Positions 34,273 to 44,906 of a stretch of 64,000 nt of DNA are shown here, piece after piece. A program made the position numbers and the translations under genes. Source of the stretch: Pyrenochaeta sp. MPI-SDFR-AT-0127 (lineage: Eukaryota; Ascomycota; Dothideomycetes; Pleosporales; Cucurbitariaceae); the NCBI GenBank assembly GCA_020747015.1, contig JAGTJM010000036.1, forward strand, positions 248,001-312,000. The letters run 5' to 3'. The notes under the pieces were generated by a model. The model had not been told where the DNA came from. It worked only from the letters and a program-made list of their open reading frames with translations, and searched no databases. Every line of letters starts with the position of its first letter. Position 1 is the stretch's first letter.

Positions 34273-36121
34273 GGTTGTCGAGTTGTCAGGCTGAGGTCTG
34301 AACCTGGTGATGAGTTATTTATACTTACGCATGATCCTTGGGAAGCTGAAAGGGTTGGCGAATATGAGACCGACTTAGCGCCCGTAAGCAATGCAAGTCT
34401 GTCTGCCATCCACCAACCATCAGTACTTGCTTCAGCCACATGCGTATGAGTCTACCTTGTTGGCTAACACTTCCTTGGTCTGGGAACAAATTTGAGCGCA
34501 TAGGTCTATATGAGAACTATTGTTGCACAATGGCGTGGTATAATTTTCAGGTGGATGTTCCCGCTAATTATTTTGTCACTGCTTTGGATTTTTAGGTGCT
34601 TGCTGCCTCTATTCTAGATATGGGGTGTTCGAACAAGGCTGAGGCCTTTAGTAAATCAATATAAGCTACACCGCCAGAAACTTTTGAATGAAACAGGAAC
34701 ACTATCATAGCATCACAGCCGTCCTCTAAATCTACTTGAGTTGATTATAGTCGCATGGCACCTTGGAGCTTGCGTATCTTGGTGAACAGATCTGAACCTG
34801 CGATATGCTGCAGACAAAAATGAATAACACTCCTGCTGGTCACTAGATATGTGAGAAAACCTCCTACTAGAATAGCAAGAGACTGAAAGTGATCGTAACT
34901 TACAAAAACAAGGTTGAGTAACTGGGATCGTGGCTCTGTATTAAATTCTTGTACTTTGTCATCTTCTGATTGTTATTCCATTAGATTTTTATCTCGAAGC
35001 CCCTCCACTCTAATTAATGAAAGCAATGCGATAGTTTCAGCATGTTCTCAAGGGTGATCCCGGACACATGACGCAAGTTTCATTTGCTTTCCCATGTCCA
35101 TCTTATCTGATCTAGACGTTCATTTGAAAGATCTGACTTTTCGAGGTGAACTGACAGGTGGTAGAGAGCACGTACTGTCACGGTCGCTTTGGTCACCCTC
35201 CCTTGGATCGCTTCGGGCGGATTGTCAGGCTCTTCGATATCGATATTCAGGGTGGTCGAAGAAGAGGAGAAGTTTGCACGATTTTCCACAGCTTTCCTAG
35301 TAGCTTCAGTTGTTAGTCTCTTTGGTTTAAATGATGGAGTACGGTAACTTCGAGGACTTCTCCGGCTGATTAAGCAGGACCAGGATAATGTGGACTTTGC
35401 TCTAACCTCCGAGGGGATAGTTGATTGAGGCGATCTTTGACTAAAGACCTCTGAATCTCTTTTTGCCAATCTCCTGAATCGAATAACATTATTTTCCGGC
35501 TTCTGATATAGTTATACGCTAGCGCTCGCCGCTAGCGGTTTAGTAGCAAGATATAACGGGGCGCCTGACTGTAAGACCGGCAAGCCTGCTCGCGCTGGCC
35601 GTAAGTTTCACATAGTCACATAGTCACATAAGAAGCAGCTATTTAGACGGGATAGAGAGGCAAAGGTCCGGTAAGATCATTAGATAGACATTACTGTCTC
35701 GCCATGCTGCTTTCCACGTGAAGCGGGGTAGCAATTTTGCTTCTCTCAGCCGCACTTTCTTGGGTGCAGTTCACCACGCTTAGGCAGAAACGCAGGGCCA
35801 AGATGAGGGTTATAGAAACGACCTTATCCCAGATTCTTTTGACAGGTGCATTATTACCGGCATCTAGATTCTCAGAATCAATTACGCTTACTACACTCAG
35901 TTCGCGGGCGCTACGGAGGTGTTCTAGTGCGTATACACATTGTGCAGAGACACCTGGCTGTGGGATCTCTGTATCGAAATCCGTCGACGTCGATCGACTA
36001 ATCTCCAGCTTTGGCTATCTTATCCTCTTGTCAGCTAAGTCTAAACGCAATTATGATATGCCGAAACTCATTTAAATAGTATGGTTTAAAGGGGCACCCT
36101 CATCCAGCCACGCAACCCAGA
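34273..36121. other. intergenic with degenerate features
   Basis: About 1.85 kb. It contains the pseudokinase promoter, a weak minus-strand open stretch (35080-35466) and an inverted repeat GCTAGCG/CGCTAGC (35518-35524 with 35530-35536). A short tandem CATAGTCA repeat lies near 35610-35630. No intact gene. Confidence 0.5.
35080..35466 (-). pseudogene. open coding-like fragment without ATG
   Basis: About 128 codons open without an ATG at the start. It begins AKRDSEVFSQRSPQSTIPSE and ends NERLDQIRWTWESK. The end faintly recalls the N-terminal domain of the convergent pseudokinase protein (EDWLKKIRWILDG), suggesting a relic of a related gene. Weak, by-eye evidence. Confidence 0.25.
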
Positions 36122-38272
36122 ATGGCTTTCGCATGGACAAACCCAAACCTCTGGCAGCCGCCGCCAAACATTGGACCTTCCATCTTCAATTACGAGGCCG
36201 TGCCCGTGGGTAACATTAATGGCATCGACTACATCCGCCTACTTGAAATAACCGTGTCGCCTGGTTGGACTCAGCCTGTCTACGGATGGGGAAACACGAT
36301 GGTGCCCTTCCCGCCCCAAACGGGACCCGCGCCGGGCCTCAGTTGCCGGCTAATTAGTGTACCTCTTAGAGACGGCATGCCGTCGTTCTCGGCACTTTCG
36401 TACACGTGGGGTGCTGCCTCCGACAGGGCCACGATCCGCTGCAATGACAAGACCCTGGATATCACTCGAAGCCTCCACGTCGCCCTAGAGACGTTGAAGA
36501 ACTATCATCCTACTGTCATGACCCAGTATTTGTGGGCAGATGGCATCTGCATCAACCAAGCAAAGCAAAGCGAAGAAAAGGCACATCAAATTCCCCTCAT
36601 GGCAGAGCTGTACCGGCGCGCTACGCAGGTCATCATCTGGCTCGGCGAGGACAAACCCGCCGTCAAACCAGAAGAAATAACGTGGGAAGAATTCGCGGGT
36701 CCAGCGGATATCGAGTACGCAATTCCTGCCATCCGGAAGTGCGCAAATGCCCACAGAGTGTTGCCGAATGCTTCGGCATTGACTATGTCGATGCAAGACT
36801 GGGCGAGGTTAGGGTTCCAATCGCCCGACGAGCTCAAAATCCAGCTCCGGGCATTCTACCGGCTCCTGCAACGCCCTTGGTTCGGCCGTGTGTGGACCAT
36901 TCAGGAGCATGTGGTCGCGAGATCTGTCGTCTTCCTGTGTGGACGCCACCAGATCAGCGAGACCGAACTCATGAACTCCAGTGCTTTCTTGGCATCATCT
37001 GGCGCCGACGTCTTGATCGCGAGCTGGGGCGGCAATCCCCTCATAATGTTGTATGGCTTCAAATCGGAGCAGACTGCTAATGCTAAGGCACCGTTGCTGA
37101 ATCTCTTGGCCCACTTTCGACACCGTGATGCTGGAGATGCAAAGGACAAGATTTACGCCGTGTTAGATTTGGCCGCAGATAGTGGGACCGGGCCTGGGGG
37201 GCTAGATATCAAGGTCAGGAAAGATATCTCAGTCGGGGAATTGTACAGGGCTGTTGCGATCAAGTTTCTCTGCGAGCACGAGAATCTCGATATTGTATCC
37301 TTGGCGGGCCGGTACCCACTTGCAACCGGAGTGACGAATGATACCGAAAAAGGCAAGAAAAGGCATGCAGAGCGGCCTATGCTGCCGTCATGGGTTCCAG
37401 ACTGGTCGCTACCCGACTCCACCGTTTCCATTCAGCATTTGGAGGACAAGAAAATGCTTCGTGGGGTGACTTCGTTCAACCTTTCAGGCCCGTCCCAAAA
37501 CCCAGCGTATCTATTTCCCCTCGACCAAGAACCCACTCAGTTTAGGGCCTGTGGTGACACAAAGTATCAATTTGACCTGGTTAGTCCTGATGGGCCAGGG
37601 CTTAGGGTCCGTGGAGTAGAACTGGATCAGATTGGTCGTGTCGGCATCTTGGCCGACGACTACAGACGTCCTCCGGATCAGTGGTGGCTTGACGAGCCCC
37701 AGGCCAACCAAACAAACGATGTCCTCCGTAGTCTTGAGCGGATGTGCAACTGGCTGGATCTCTCGGGCGCCGAGTCGGGCAGGCTGTACTTTACGGGCGA
37801 GCCGCTCCTCGATGTATTTTGGCAGACGATGCGATGCGGCCATTACCCTCATGGACTAGTGCAAGAGAGGAAGTACTTCATGGACTTCTACGGAACCATG
37901 CGGTCGGCGTTTGCGCTGTATCGGAAGCTAGCGACACAACCATGGCTACGGACGATGGTCTTGGCGGCATGGAATGTGTACAAGGCTACCAAGGGCACCG
38001 GGGTTTCGGTCAATTTCTTGGCGAGGACAAAAATTTATACGGGCAATAGGGCCATGTTTTCCACGGTAAGTAAGGGTCTGGTGGGTTTAGCACCCAAGGG
38101 TAGCGTCGCAGGCGATTCTATCGTAATCTTGGAAGGAGGGAAAGTTCCCTTTGTTGTGAGGCGTTGTGGGCAATATGGGTATTGGGAAATTATTGGAGCT
38201 TGTTACGTTCATGGTTGTATGCATGGCCACGCGTTCAGGGCCGGGGACTGCGCACCTATGGTGATTGTGTAA
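36122..38272 (+). CDS. HET-domain protein
   Basis: A single exon encodes 716 residues. The HET domain runs from about residue 85 to 270, with FSALSYTWGAASD, LWADGICINQAKQSEEKAHQ, LYRRATQVIIWLGE and LLQRPWFGRVWTIQE in the expected order. The long C-terminal region ends GDSIVILEGGKVPFVVRR…IGACYVHGCMHG, the usual HET-protein tail. HET domains trigger cell death after non-self recognition (heterokaryon incompatibility) and carry a TIR-like fold; the partner is usually elsewhere. The N-terminus has no signal peptide. It lies 1.85 kb from the pseudokinase gene. No frameshift or premature stop is seen, so it is likely functional. Confidence 0.93.
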   Translation: MAFAWTNPNLWQPPPNIGPSIFNYEAVPVGNINGIDYIRLLEITVSPGWTQPVYGWGNTMVPFPPQTGPAPGLSCRLISVPLRDGMPSFSALSYTWGAASDRATIRCNDKTLDITRSLHVALETLKNYHPTVMTQYLWADGICINQAKQSEEKAHQIPLMAELYRRATQVIIWLGEDKPAVKPEEITWEEFAGPADIEYAIPAIRKCANAHRVLPNASALTMSMQDWARLGFQSPDELKIQLRAFYRLLQRPWFGRVWTIQEHVVARSVVFLCGRHQISETELMNSSAFLASSGADVLIASWGGNPLIMLYGFKSEQTANAKAPLLNLLAHFRHRDAGDAKDKIYAVLDLAADSGTGPGGLDIKVRKDISVGELYRAVAIKFLCEHENLDIVSLAGRYPLATGVTNDTEKGKKRHAERPMLPSWVPDWSLPDSTVSIQHLEDKKMLRGVTSFNLSGPSQNPAYLFPLDQEPTQFRACGDTKYQFDLVSPDGPGLRVRGVELDQIGRVGILADDYRRPPDQWWLDEPQANQTNDVLRSLERMCNWLDLSGAESGRLYFTGEPLLDVFWQTMRCGHYPHGLVQERKYFMDFYGTMRSAFALYRKLATQPWLRTMVLAAWNVYKATKGTGVSVNFLARTKIYTGNRAMFSTVSKGLVGLAPKGSVAGDSIVILEGGKVPFVVRRCGQYGYWEIIGACYVHGCMHGHAFRAGDCAPMVIV

Positions 38273-39137
38273 GTGATCAAAACAGCTGCAGCCTTCATCC
38301 GATGAATCCACGGTTTCTAGCGAGCAAGGTATCACCCATAAACGCATGAAATGGCTTTTGGGAATTTGACACCGTAACTTGTACAGCATTTGCATCAATG
38401 TAATTCCATGGCAATGGGAGCGTTGCTTTTTAATCAGATACTAGTGTCGAAACTTGTAACACTTTTGTCGCTGCTTGCGCGGTCGTTGGACGTGATGCGT
38501 GGGGAACATGGAATGAATCGAGCCTCTGTGCCACATAAATCCCTTGTGGCAAGCTTGATTAACGCGGTGATCCGATACATTGAATGATAGAAGGTTTTTC
38601 TCATCACTTTTCAATTGATCCTTGGGTGTAGTCCTTTTCTTACCATACTATAATATGTATATTTAGAAGCCTTCTTCCATTACTTACACTACTATAATAG
38701 CTCCATTTATCTGGATACCAATATACTAGTACTTGGTATGTAGACATGTCTAATACGCTAGTAGCTAGTATATAGAGGTGACCTAATAGACTAGTAGTTA
38801 TTGTATCTGGTAGGATTTACTAAGATAGTCCGTGCGTTAGTAAGTATCTGCCCGTAGTTGAGGACCAAGAAATAAAGCCACCAGTTAGGTTGCATCCCTT
38901 AGAGGGTGCAGTAAATACTGCGGAGAAAGTGGCCACCTGTGCAATGGCGTTCTAGGTCGATGGAATGGTGTCTACTATGAATGTAGCGAACTTGCTATTC
39001 AGGTGCGGCTGAGTGAGGTCGTAACAAAGCCTCGGACTCAGCTCGTCAACTCGCTCTCTATCTTGGCTGGCTGAGTCCCAAACTTTGTTGCTGCCTCTCA
39101 TGCCAGATGATACTGCGACTGAGAGTCGGGAGCTGTC
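38273..39137. other. intergenic, includes TA-rich block
   Basis: Separates the HET gene from the subtilase gene. Its middle (listed separately) is strongly TA-rich; the remainder shows no gene. Confidence 0.5.
38635..38830. repeat. TA-rich, CTAGTA-repeated block
   Basis: Dense in TA steps, with recurring CTAGTA/CTAGTAG words (for example around 38727, 38758 and 38790). This is the kind of sequence left by repeat-induced point mutation of a transposon, though no element can be named. Confidence 0.4.
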
Positions 39138-39144
39138 TATAAAA
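39138..39144 (+). promoter_or_regulatory. TATA box of subtilase gene
   Basis: TATAAAA, 68 bp before the ATG at 39212. One of the best core-promoter signals in the window; it suggests regulated rather than housekeeping expression. Confidence 0.65.
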
Positions 39145-39211
39145 GCCCCTTGGGGTGTCAGGTTACACAAGGTAGCACGGCTCCCTCTTTTGTCGTTCCG
39201 TTAAAGCCATC

Positions 39212-41884
39212 ATGGCGGCACAGAGCCCCCCCTCCCGAGGGGATGCCTCAGAGCTAATCGTTGTTTTTAAAGCAGAGACGGCTATCTCTGCGGAAAGGCA
39301 TGGGATTATGTCGCGATCTGTGAATACATCTCCGATACAGTCCGTGCTGGACAAGTACAATGCCTCCTGCCGGAGCCTCTTCGGGCTCAGTTCGGAACGC
39401 CTACAGCGGCAGCAGGCTGGGATTGTGTCCATAGCTACAGCAGAACCTGTCGATCAGCCTCGAATTGAGGTTCCCGACCTTTCGAGATTCCACCGAGTGT
39501 ACGCACCGGAAGAAAGGCTCGAGCAGCTCGCAAAGAAACTCCTAGCCAACGATCACGTTGAGGCTGCATACGTAAAGCCACCAGTCACAGCACCGCTGGC
39601 TTTCACGGCTAGAATCAGCTCCGCCGTACCAGCGCCGGCCCTTACACCGAATTTTATTGATCGCCAGGGCTATTTAGATGTTGCACCAGGCGGCATCGAT
39701 GCCAGACTTGCGTGGATTGTGCCAGGAGGAAGGGGCAAGGACATTCGTGTCATCGACTGCGAGAACGGATGGCGATTCACACACGAAGACCTTTTGGCCA
39801 ACCAAGGCGGCATCACGGCCGGTACTTCGTCTTCTAAGCAGGACGACATTGATCATGGCACTGCTGTACTCGGTGTCATAAGTGGCGATGACAATAATTT
39901 TGGTGTTACTGGCATTACTCCAGATGCAGTTATAAGCGCATCATCTTGGAGTTCGGTTTCGAGTGCTGCAGCCATCAAGGCAGCTGCAGACAAGCTTCGT
40001 CCTGGCGATGTCATCCTGCTCGAAGGGCATAGACCGGGGCCTAATTCGCCAAACCCACCGCCATTCGTCGGAAGTCAGCTTGGCTTCATTGCTATCGAGT
40101 GGTGGCCTGACGACTTTGCAGCTGTACAGTACGCTGTCGCAAAGGGCATCGTGGTTGTAGCAGCAGCGGGAAATGGATTCGAGGATCTAGATTCGTCCAT
40201 TTACAACACACCGATGCCTGGCTTTCCGACAAGCTGGAGGAATCCTTTCAATCCCCGAAATACGTCCTCTGGCGCTATTATCGTTGGTGCAGGTCAATGC
40301 CCGCCGGGGACACACGGCAGAGCCACACTCCCAGACAGATCGCGTTGTGATTTCTCCAATTGGGGATCGAGAGTCGATGTCCAAGGCTGGGGAGTAGAAG
40401 TAACCACCACGGGATACGGCTACCTTCAGTCTGGCCTGAGTCAAGATGTGTGGTACACCGATACGTTCAATGGCACATCCAGCGCTTCGCCGATTGTCAC
40501 TGGCGCTTTGATCAGTGTTCAAGGCGTCTTAAAAGCAAGAGGACGGCGCGTGCTCACCTCGCCCGAAGCGCGCACACTGTTGCGAAGTTGCGGTTCGGCG
40601 CAGCAGGATGAGCCCAGTCGCCCGGCGCGTCAGAGGATAGGCAACAGGCCAGACCTCCGTGCACTCATCCCTGCTGCAGCAAGATTTCGTTGTCGCAGTG
40701 CTGATTTCAACGGAGACGGTCGGGCAGACGTTCTTGTAACCAGTCCCACTGGCATCGCTTTACTGCAACAATCTGGCTCAGCTCTGATATCGACAGTGAC
40801 CCACCGGAACGGCACAACCCTGAACGGTGGATGGCTTTTAAATACCGCTGACACATTCTTTGGACCGGTCGCTAACTATGGAAGTAATCGCAACGCCGAA
40901 GTCTTCGTGAGCAATCGTTGGAACATAGGCATCCTGAAACAAGTAGGCTCAACCTTGTCAGCATCTATGATGCAGCCCAATGGTACTCGATTCGGGAGCT
41001 GGCTTCTCAACACTGCCGACAACTCTTTTGGACCTGCTGCAGATTTTGACGGCGACGGGAAAGCAGAACTGCTCGTGTCCAGCCCTTGGGGAATTGGTCT
41101 TTTGAAGCAAAGTGGTACTACTATGTCTCAGCTAATGATAGCTCATAACGGCACACGCTTTGGCGAGTGGTTGCTCAACACCGCGGACAACGAGTTTGGC
41201 CCTGTAGGAAAGTTTAACGGCGATGCGAAAATAGAAACCCTCGTCGTCAGTCCTTGGGGCATCGGTATCCTGCAATATGACAACGCGACTTTCAAAGTGT
41301 TGAAGATGGCCCCGAACGGTACTCGTTTCGGTGGCTGGCTGCTCAACACAGCAGACAACCGCTTCGGACCCGTCGGCGACTTTGATGGTGATGGGCGCGA
41401 TGAAATCATCGTCACCAGCCCCTGGGGCATTGGTATGTTGAAGCTGGTCGGATCGGAGATCACTGTCCCAATGATGAAGCCAAACGGAACTCGCATGGGA
41501 GAGTGGCTGCTGAACACTGGAGACAATAGTTTCAGTCTCGCCCGCGATTTCAACGGTGACCGTAAAGCAGAATTGCTCGTGACAAGCCCATGGGGTATGG
41601 CTCTCCTGTCACTAAACGGCGACTCAATGACGCCCATTGTAATGCAGCCAAATGGAACAAGGTTTGGGGACTGGCTGTTGAATACGGCAGATAACCGCTT
41701 AGGTACAGCGGCTGATTTTGATGCGGATGGGAAGGCAGAACTTCTCGTTACAAGCCCGTGGGGTTTGGGGATCTTAAAGCAGGCGGGTAACACGCTAGCA
41801 GCACCGGTTATGGCGCAAAACGGTAGGGTTGCTGGTGCATGGACAATCGATACAATAGCGAACGATTTTGGTCATGGAGTCTAA
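39212..41884 (+). CDS. subtilase (S8) with FG-GAP/VCBS-like repeats
   Basis: A single exon encodes 890 residues. The N-terminal part may be an inhibitor-type pro-region. The catalytic domain has Asp near 182 (IRVIDCENGW), His 215 (DIDHGTAVLGVI), the oxyanion region VVAAAGNG and Ser 423 (FNGTSSASPIV). From about residue 490 there are seven similar units of some 48 residues. Each combines a calcium-loop-like D-F-D/N-G-D-G-K/R-A-E-L-L-V segment, SPWGIGLLK, and an N-G-T-R-F-G-x-W-L-L-N-T-A-D-N turn; this is FG-GAP/VCBS-like and probably a beta-propeller. No signal peptide is visible, which is odd for such a protease. The lack of introns and the bacterial-style architecture raise the possibility of transfer from bacteria. 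The substrate is unknown. Confidence 0.88.
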   Translation: MAAQSPPSRGDASELIVVFKAETAISAERHGIMSRSVNTSPIQSVLDKYNASCRSLFGLSSERLQRQQAGIVSIATAEPVDQPRIEVPDLSRFHRVYAPEERLEQLAKKLLANDHVEAAYVKPPVTAPLAFTARISSAVPAPALTPNFIDRQGYLDVAPGGIDARLAWIVPGGRGKDIRVIDCENGWRFTHEDLLANQGGITAGTSSSKQDDIDHGTAVLGVISGDDNNFGVTGITPDAVISASSWSSVSSAAAIKAAADKLRPGDVILLEGHRPGPNSPNPPPFVGSQLGFIAIEWWPDDFAAVQYAVAKGIVVVAAAGNGFEDLDSSIYNTPMPGFPTSWRNPFNPRNTSSGAIIVGAGQCPPGTHGRATLPDRSRCDFSNWGSRVDVQGWGVEVTTTGYGYLQSGLSQDVWYTDTFNGTSSASPIVTGALISVQGVLKARGRRVLTSPEARTLLRSCGSAQQDEPSRPARQRIGNRPDLRALIPAAARFRCRSADFNGDGRADVLVTSPTGIALLQQSGSALISTVTHRNGTTLNGGWLLNTADTFFGPVANYGSNRNAEVFVSNRWNIGILKQVGSTLSASMMQPNGTRFGSWLLNTADNSFGPAADFDGDGKAELLVSSPWGIGLLKQSGTTMSQLMIAHNGTRFGEWLLNTADNEFGPVGKFNGDAKIETLVVSPWGIGILQYDNATFKVLKMAPNGTRFGGWLLNTADNRFGPVGDFDGDGRDEIIVTSPWGIGMLKLVGSEITVPMMKPNGTRMGEWLLNTGDNSFSLARDFNGDRKAELLVTSPWGMALLSLNGDSMTPIVMQPNGTRFGDWLLNTADNRLGTAADFDADGKAELLVTSPWGLGILKQAGNTLAAPVMAQNGRVAGAWTIDTIANDFGHGV

Positions 41885-43070
41885 CCTAGGACCAAGGTGC
41901 TGTTGAAGGTGCTCGGTCTCATTTATTTCTAAGAAAGAATTAGGGTGAAGGTATCCTTCATCCATTTCTCTACGAAGCAGATATTTCTTATTAAGGGACT
42001 ATGGAACCCTTTATGTTAGTATCAAATCGTAATATCCCCTCTCTAGTATAGGCAACTGAAGGAGACTTCGTCCTGTGAAACTCTGTATTATTAGAGAACG
42101 ATATCCCCAAGCCCGCGACCTTGTACAAGAAATACGCATCAATGTAGGGCGGCGTACATGCATACGTCTTACACATCCCAATCTTTTACCCAGGTTTCAT
42201 CGTCATTCACACTAAAAAAGTTTGTATCTTAGATTCGCATTCTCTCCCCGACTTCCAGGATCTGAGAGAATGGCCTAAGCTTCCTCGTAACTGGCTTTGC
42301 AGGTGAAGCTATAGAAAGAGCCTCGATTATTTCATACCTTCCTACAGGACATCAATGATGCCTTAATGTGCCAATATAAGACCTAGAGCGCCATAGCACT
42401 CTCACAGTCTATCATATAGCTTGCTGCACGCGTGACGAATATTAAGATTTCTTGAAGCAACTATCTGAAACCTACCGCTATAATGTGCAGCCACAAGGTT
42501 GTTCACATGAGAATTCAATATGATTGTGATAATCTCAATTGATATCAATTCCACCTCACCTTCATTCACTCTTCTCTGTTAACCTCTATCATTTTTGCAT
42601 CTTGGGAAAAAATGTCTATTTTTGTCCAAAATGTGCAAGCAGCACAAGTGGCTGAACGGCCCGAATCGCCCGAATCGCCCGAATGAAAAGTGTCGTATAA
42701 TGGAAAGATGGGGCTAAACAGCAAGGCTTGGGCCCTGCTGCGGTTGCTGACATTTGAGGCGGAGCATCTATGGGCAACGATGAAACAAATCCTGACCAGT
42801 GTTGGCCACTTTCTTATCCTATCAAGTTCAATATGACGTAAGCCCAACAAGCCAAGCACTCACACCAAACAGCAAAATGTGCCCGTTTGTACATAAAGGA
42901 TTATGAAGAAGTCTTTCAGTCGCTGAAAGTGGCTGTAAAAAGTAGTTTCTGGATAGACTTGAGTACGGCAAGTCGCCTAATCATCTTCTGATCGGCCGAT
43001 GTAGACTTACCCTGTAAAAACGAAAGGACTCAGAAAGACCAGACCCCTTCAGTTTCAGTGTTGGAGAAAG
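41885..43070. other. intergenic
   Basis: No gene. It contains a tandem nonamer (CCCGAATCG, three near copies at 42659-42684) and the promoter of the cysteine-rich protein at its right end. Confidence 0.5.
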
Positions 43071-43078
43071 TATATATA
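43071..43078 (+). promoter_or_regulatory. TATA box of the cysteine-rich protein gene
   Basis: TATATATA, 127 bp before the ATG at 43205. Confidence 0.55.
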
Positions 43079-43204
43079 CGACTTGAACCCTCCAGCGACT
43101 TCTATCAAGACCACTTCTGACAACCACGCCACACTCCCTTCCCTTATTCTACGCGTTACGACCCCTCTCATATCATTTTCATTGATGATAACACACTCAT
43201 CAAT

Positions 43205-43622
43205 ATGAAAAGCATTATTCTCGCTATCGCTCTTTTTTCTGCCGGACTAATAGCTACTGTAATTCCTAAACCCGAGAACGGCCTTGACTCTCGCGATCTC
43301 CGAGTTCTCAATCCCTTTAGAAAGGAATGCAGAGATGGCTCTTGCGTGTTAGGTTGCAACCGAAAATGTGGGTTTTCCAATAGTAACGCTGAGCTGCAAA
43401 GTTGCCAGATCAATTGGTACGTTGTTACGCCTTATATGCTTCTTGGTGAATTCTATTTCCGATAAAAGGTTGCTAATAGTAGTGTTCTGGTGCAGTTCGG
43501 TCTGTTGTGGAATTCAGGGAAGGTGCAAGAGCTGCGCTGCAGACTCATATTGCGACGAGGTCAGAGAATGCCGCCTCTGTTGGGGCAATCCAGCGAAATG
43601 CTCGGAATGGTCTAGTGGTTGA
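43205..43622 (+). CDS. 14-cysteine small secreted protein
   Basis: Two exons (intron 43417-43495) encode 112 residues. The start MKSIILAIALFSAGLIATV is a signal peptide. The rest carries 14 cysteines in about 90 residues: six in exon 1 and across the junction (ECRDGSC, LGCNRKC, SCQIN|C) and eight in exon 2 (VCCG, RCKSC, YCDE, ECRLCW, KCSEW). The second exon starts with the T of a TGT completed across the intron. The even number of cysteines and the spacing suggest seven disulfides. No known fold was recognised. Small size, secretion, cysteine density and a TATA-driven promoter make it an effector or antimicrobial-peptide candidate. Confidence 0.78.
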
Positions 43623-44255
43623 GCGGAAACTTGAAAAATTAGTCTGTCAGAAGGCATCATGTGGATGGCGGAGCGCGCGGTGAAGAGCTATTAGTAGTAG
43701 ACATATTGATTCGCTGGAGTTAAGAGTTAAGAATTTTGAATCATAGAGATTCTAACCGTAAAATGAACCCGCAGTCGATTCGTGAAGATTCTGCACATGT
43801 GCCACTCATGGAGGTATGCACGCAATTCAAGGGACAATGTAGACCATTCCCATCTCCCAAATTCAACCTTCAACTCAGGCTAACCATTATGCATTCGATA
43901 TATGTGCAGTAGAGGTTGTAAAACGATGGTATGCATAGAATTCAGACGCTATTCGCTGCGGAAAGGCTAGGCTAATTCCAAATAATTTTTAGGTAATATA
44001 ATTTACTGCGCTAGCTAATAACGCAGAGGAATATCTTGTGAGCCTCTAGTTGTCTTCCTAGGCTAGATAACAGTGATGGTTTATGGCTGGGACTCGGAGT
44101 TAAACTGCGCATTGCACCTAGTTTTCTGATAGAATGTAGTCACCACACGTACAGCGTGTGTACGACCCCCAGTAGATTCTCAATCGCAACATATTATTAT
44201 GCTGGTTCATTTGTCCAAGTTTTAATATTACTTTAAGAAAATTATTGAGTACTGT
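43623..44255. other. intergenic
   Basis: No gene seen. AT-rich stretch near 43975-44020, with an imperfect inverted sequence around 44143-44166. Confidence 0.45.
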
Positions 44256-44906
44256 CTAGGAGGGAAAATTGCCAACCACATCTCCAGCTTGTCCAAAGGC
44301 AGAAGTTATAGAGTGGGGACGTAAGCCACCAAATTTCCACTCCTCGTTTAATTTAACATAGGTTATGTCAAGAAGACTAGAGGAGTCCCATACAGCTTGA
44401 GTTCCGTTGGAAAATGTCCGCACATGAAAGGCTCGAACTTGCCAGGTCCCCTTCGACTCGTGCTCGTTAACAACTTCGAAGACTGAGGATCCAAGGAGAT
44501 GCTGAGTCTGCACTACAAATTCATAAGACAAGGAGATCTAGAATGTAGAGGATTGCAACTTACTTCTCATGTCGCCAAGACGATCTTGAGTGAACGCGTA
44601 TTCAAAGAACTCTTGGGGGCTTAGTTCTTTGATTGTGCCAACTGCAGGAAAGGCACTATAGTCTGCCACGATCTTTGCAAATAGAGATAATTTATTAGTG
44701 CGTGGCAAGCATGGAACTCTTATACGAAACACTTACTAGTGGTGCAGAGATTGCAGCGAAAATTTCTGGGCTCTGTTCCACCATCAGCGCCTCAGAACAG
44801 ATGTAAATAGAGGATTAAATCGACAATGTACCTTTGAGTCCCACGCAAGAGCCCACTTAAAAGTAATCTCGCAGAACTTTCGCTCATCCTCAGCGGATAA
44901 ATCCAT
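44256..44906 (-). CDS. scytalone-dehydratase-like (SnoaL fold) protein
   Basis: Four exons (44832-44906, 44737-44790, 44564-44672, 44256-44512; introns 41, 64 and 51 bp) encode 164 residues. Key segments, in order, match the NTF2-like family that includes scytalone dehydratase of DHN-melanin synthesis: FKWALAWDSK at the start, IVADYSAFPAVG, SPQEFFEYAFTQDRLGDM, TQHLLGSSVFEVV, GTWQVRAFHVRTF and EEWKFGGLRPHS. It lies outside any visible melanin cluster (no PKS or reductase nearby), so it may be a paralogue with another dehydration or isomerisation substrate. I start at 44906 (MDLSAEDERKF); an in-frame ATG at 44987 would add a longer N-terminus of unclear meaning. Confidence 0.82.
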
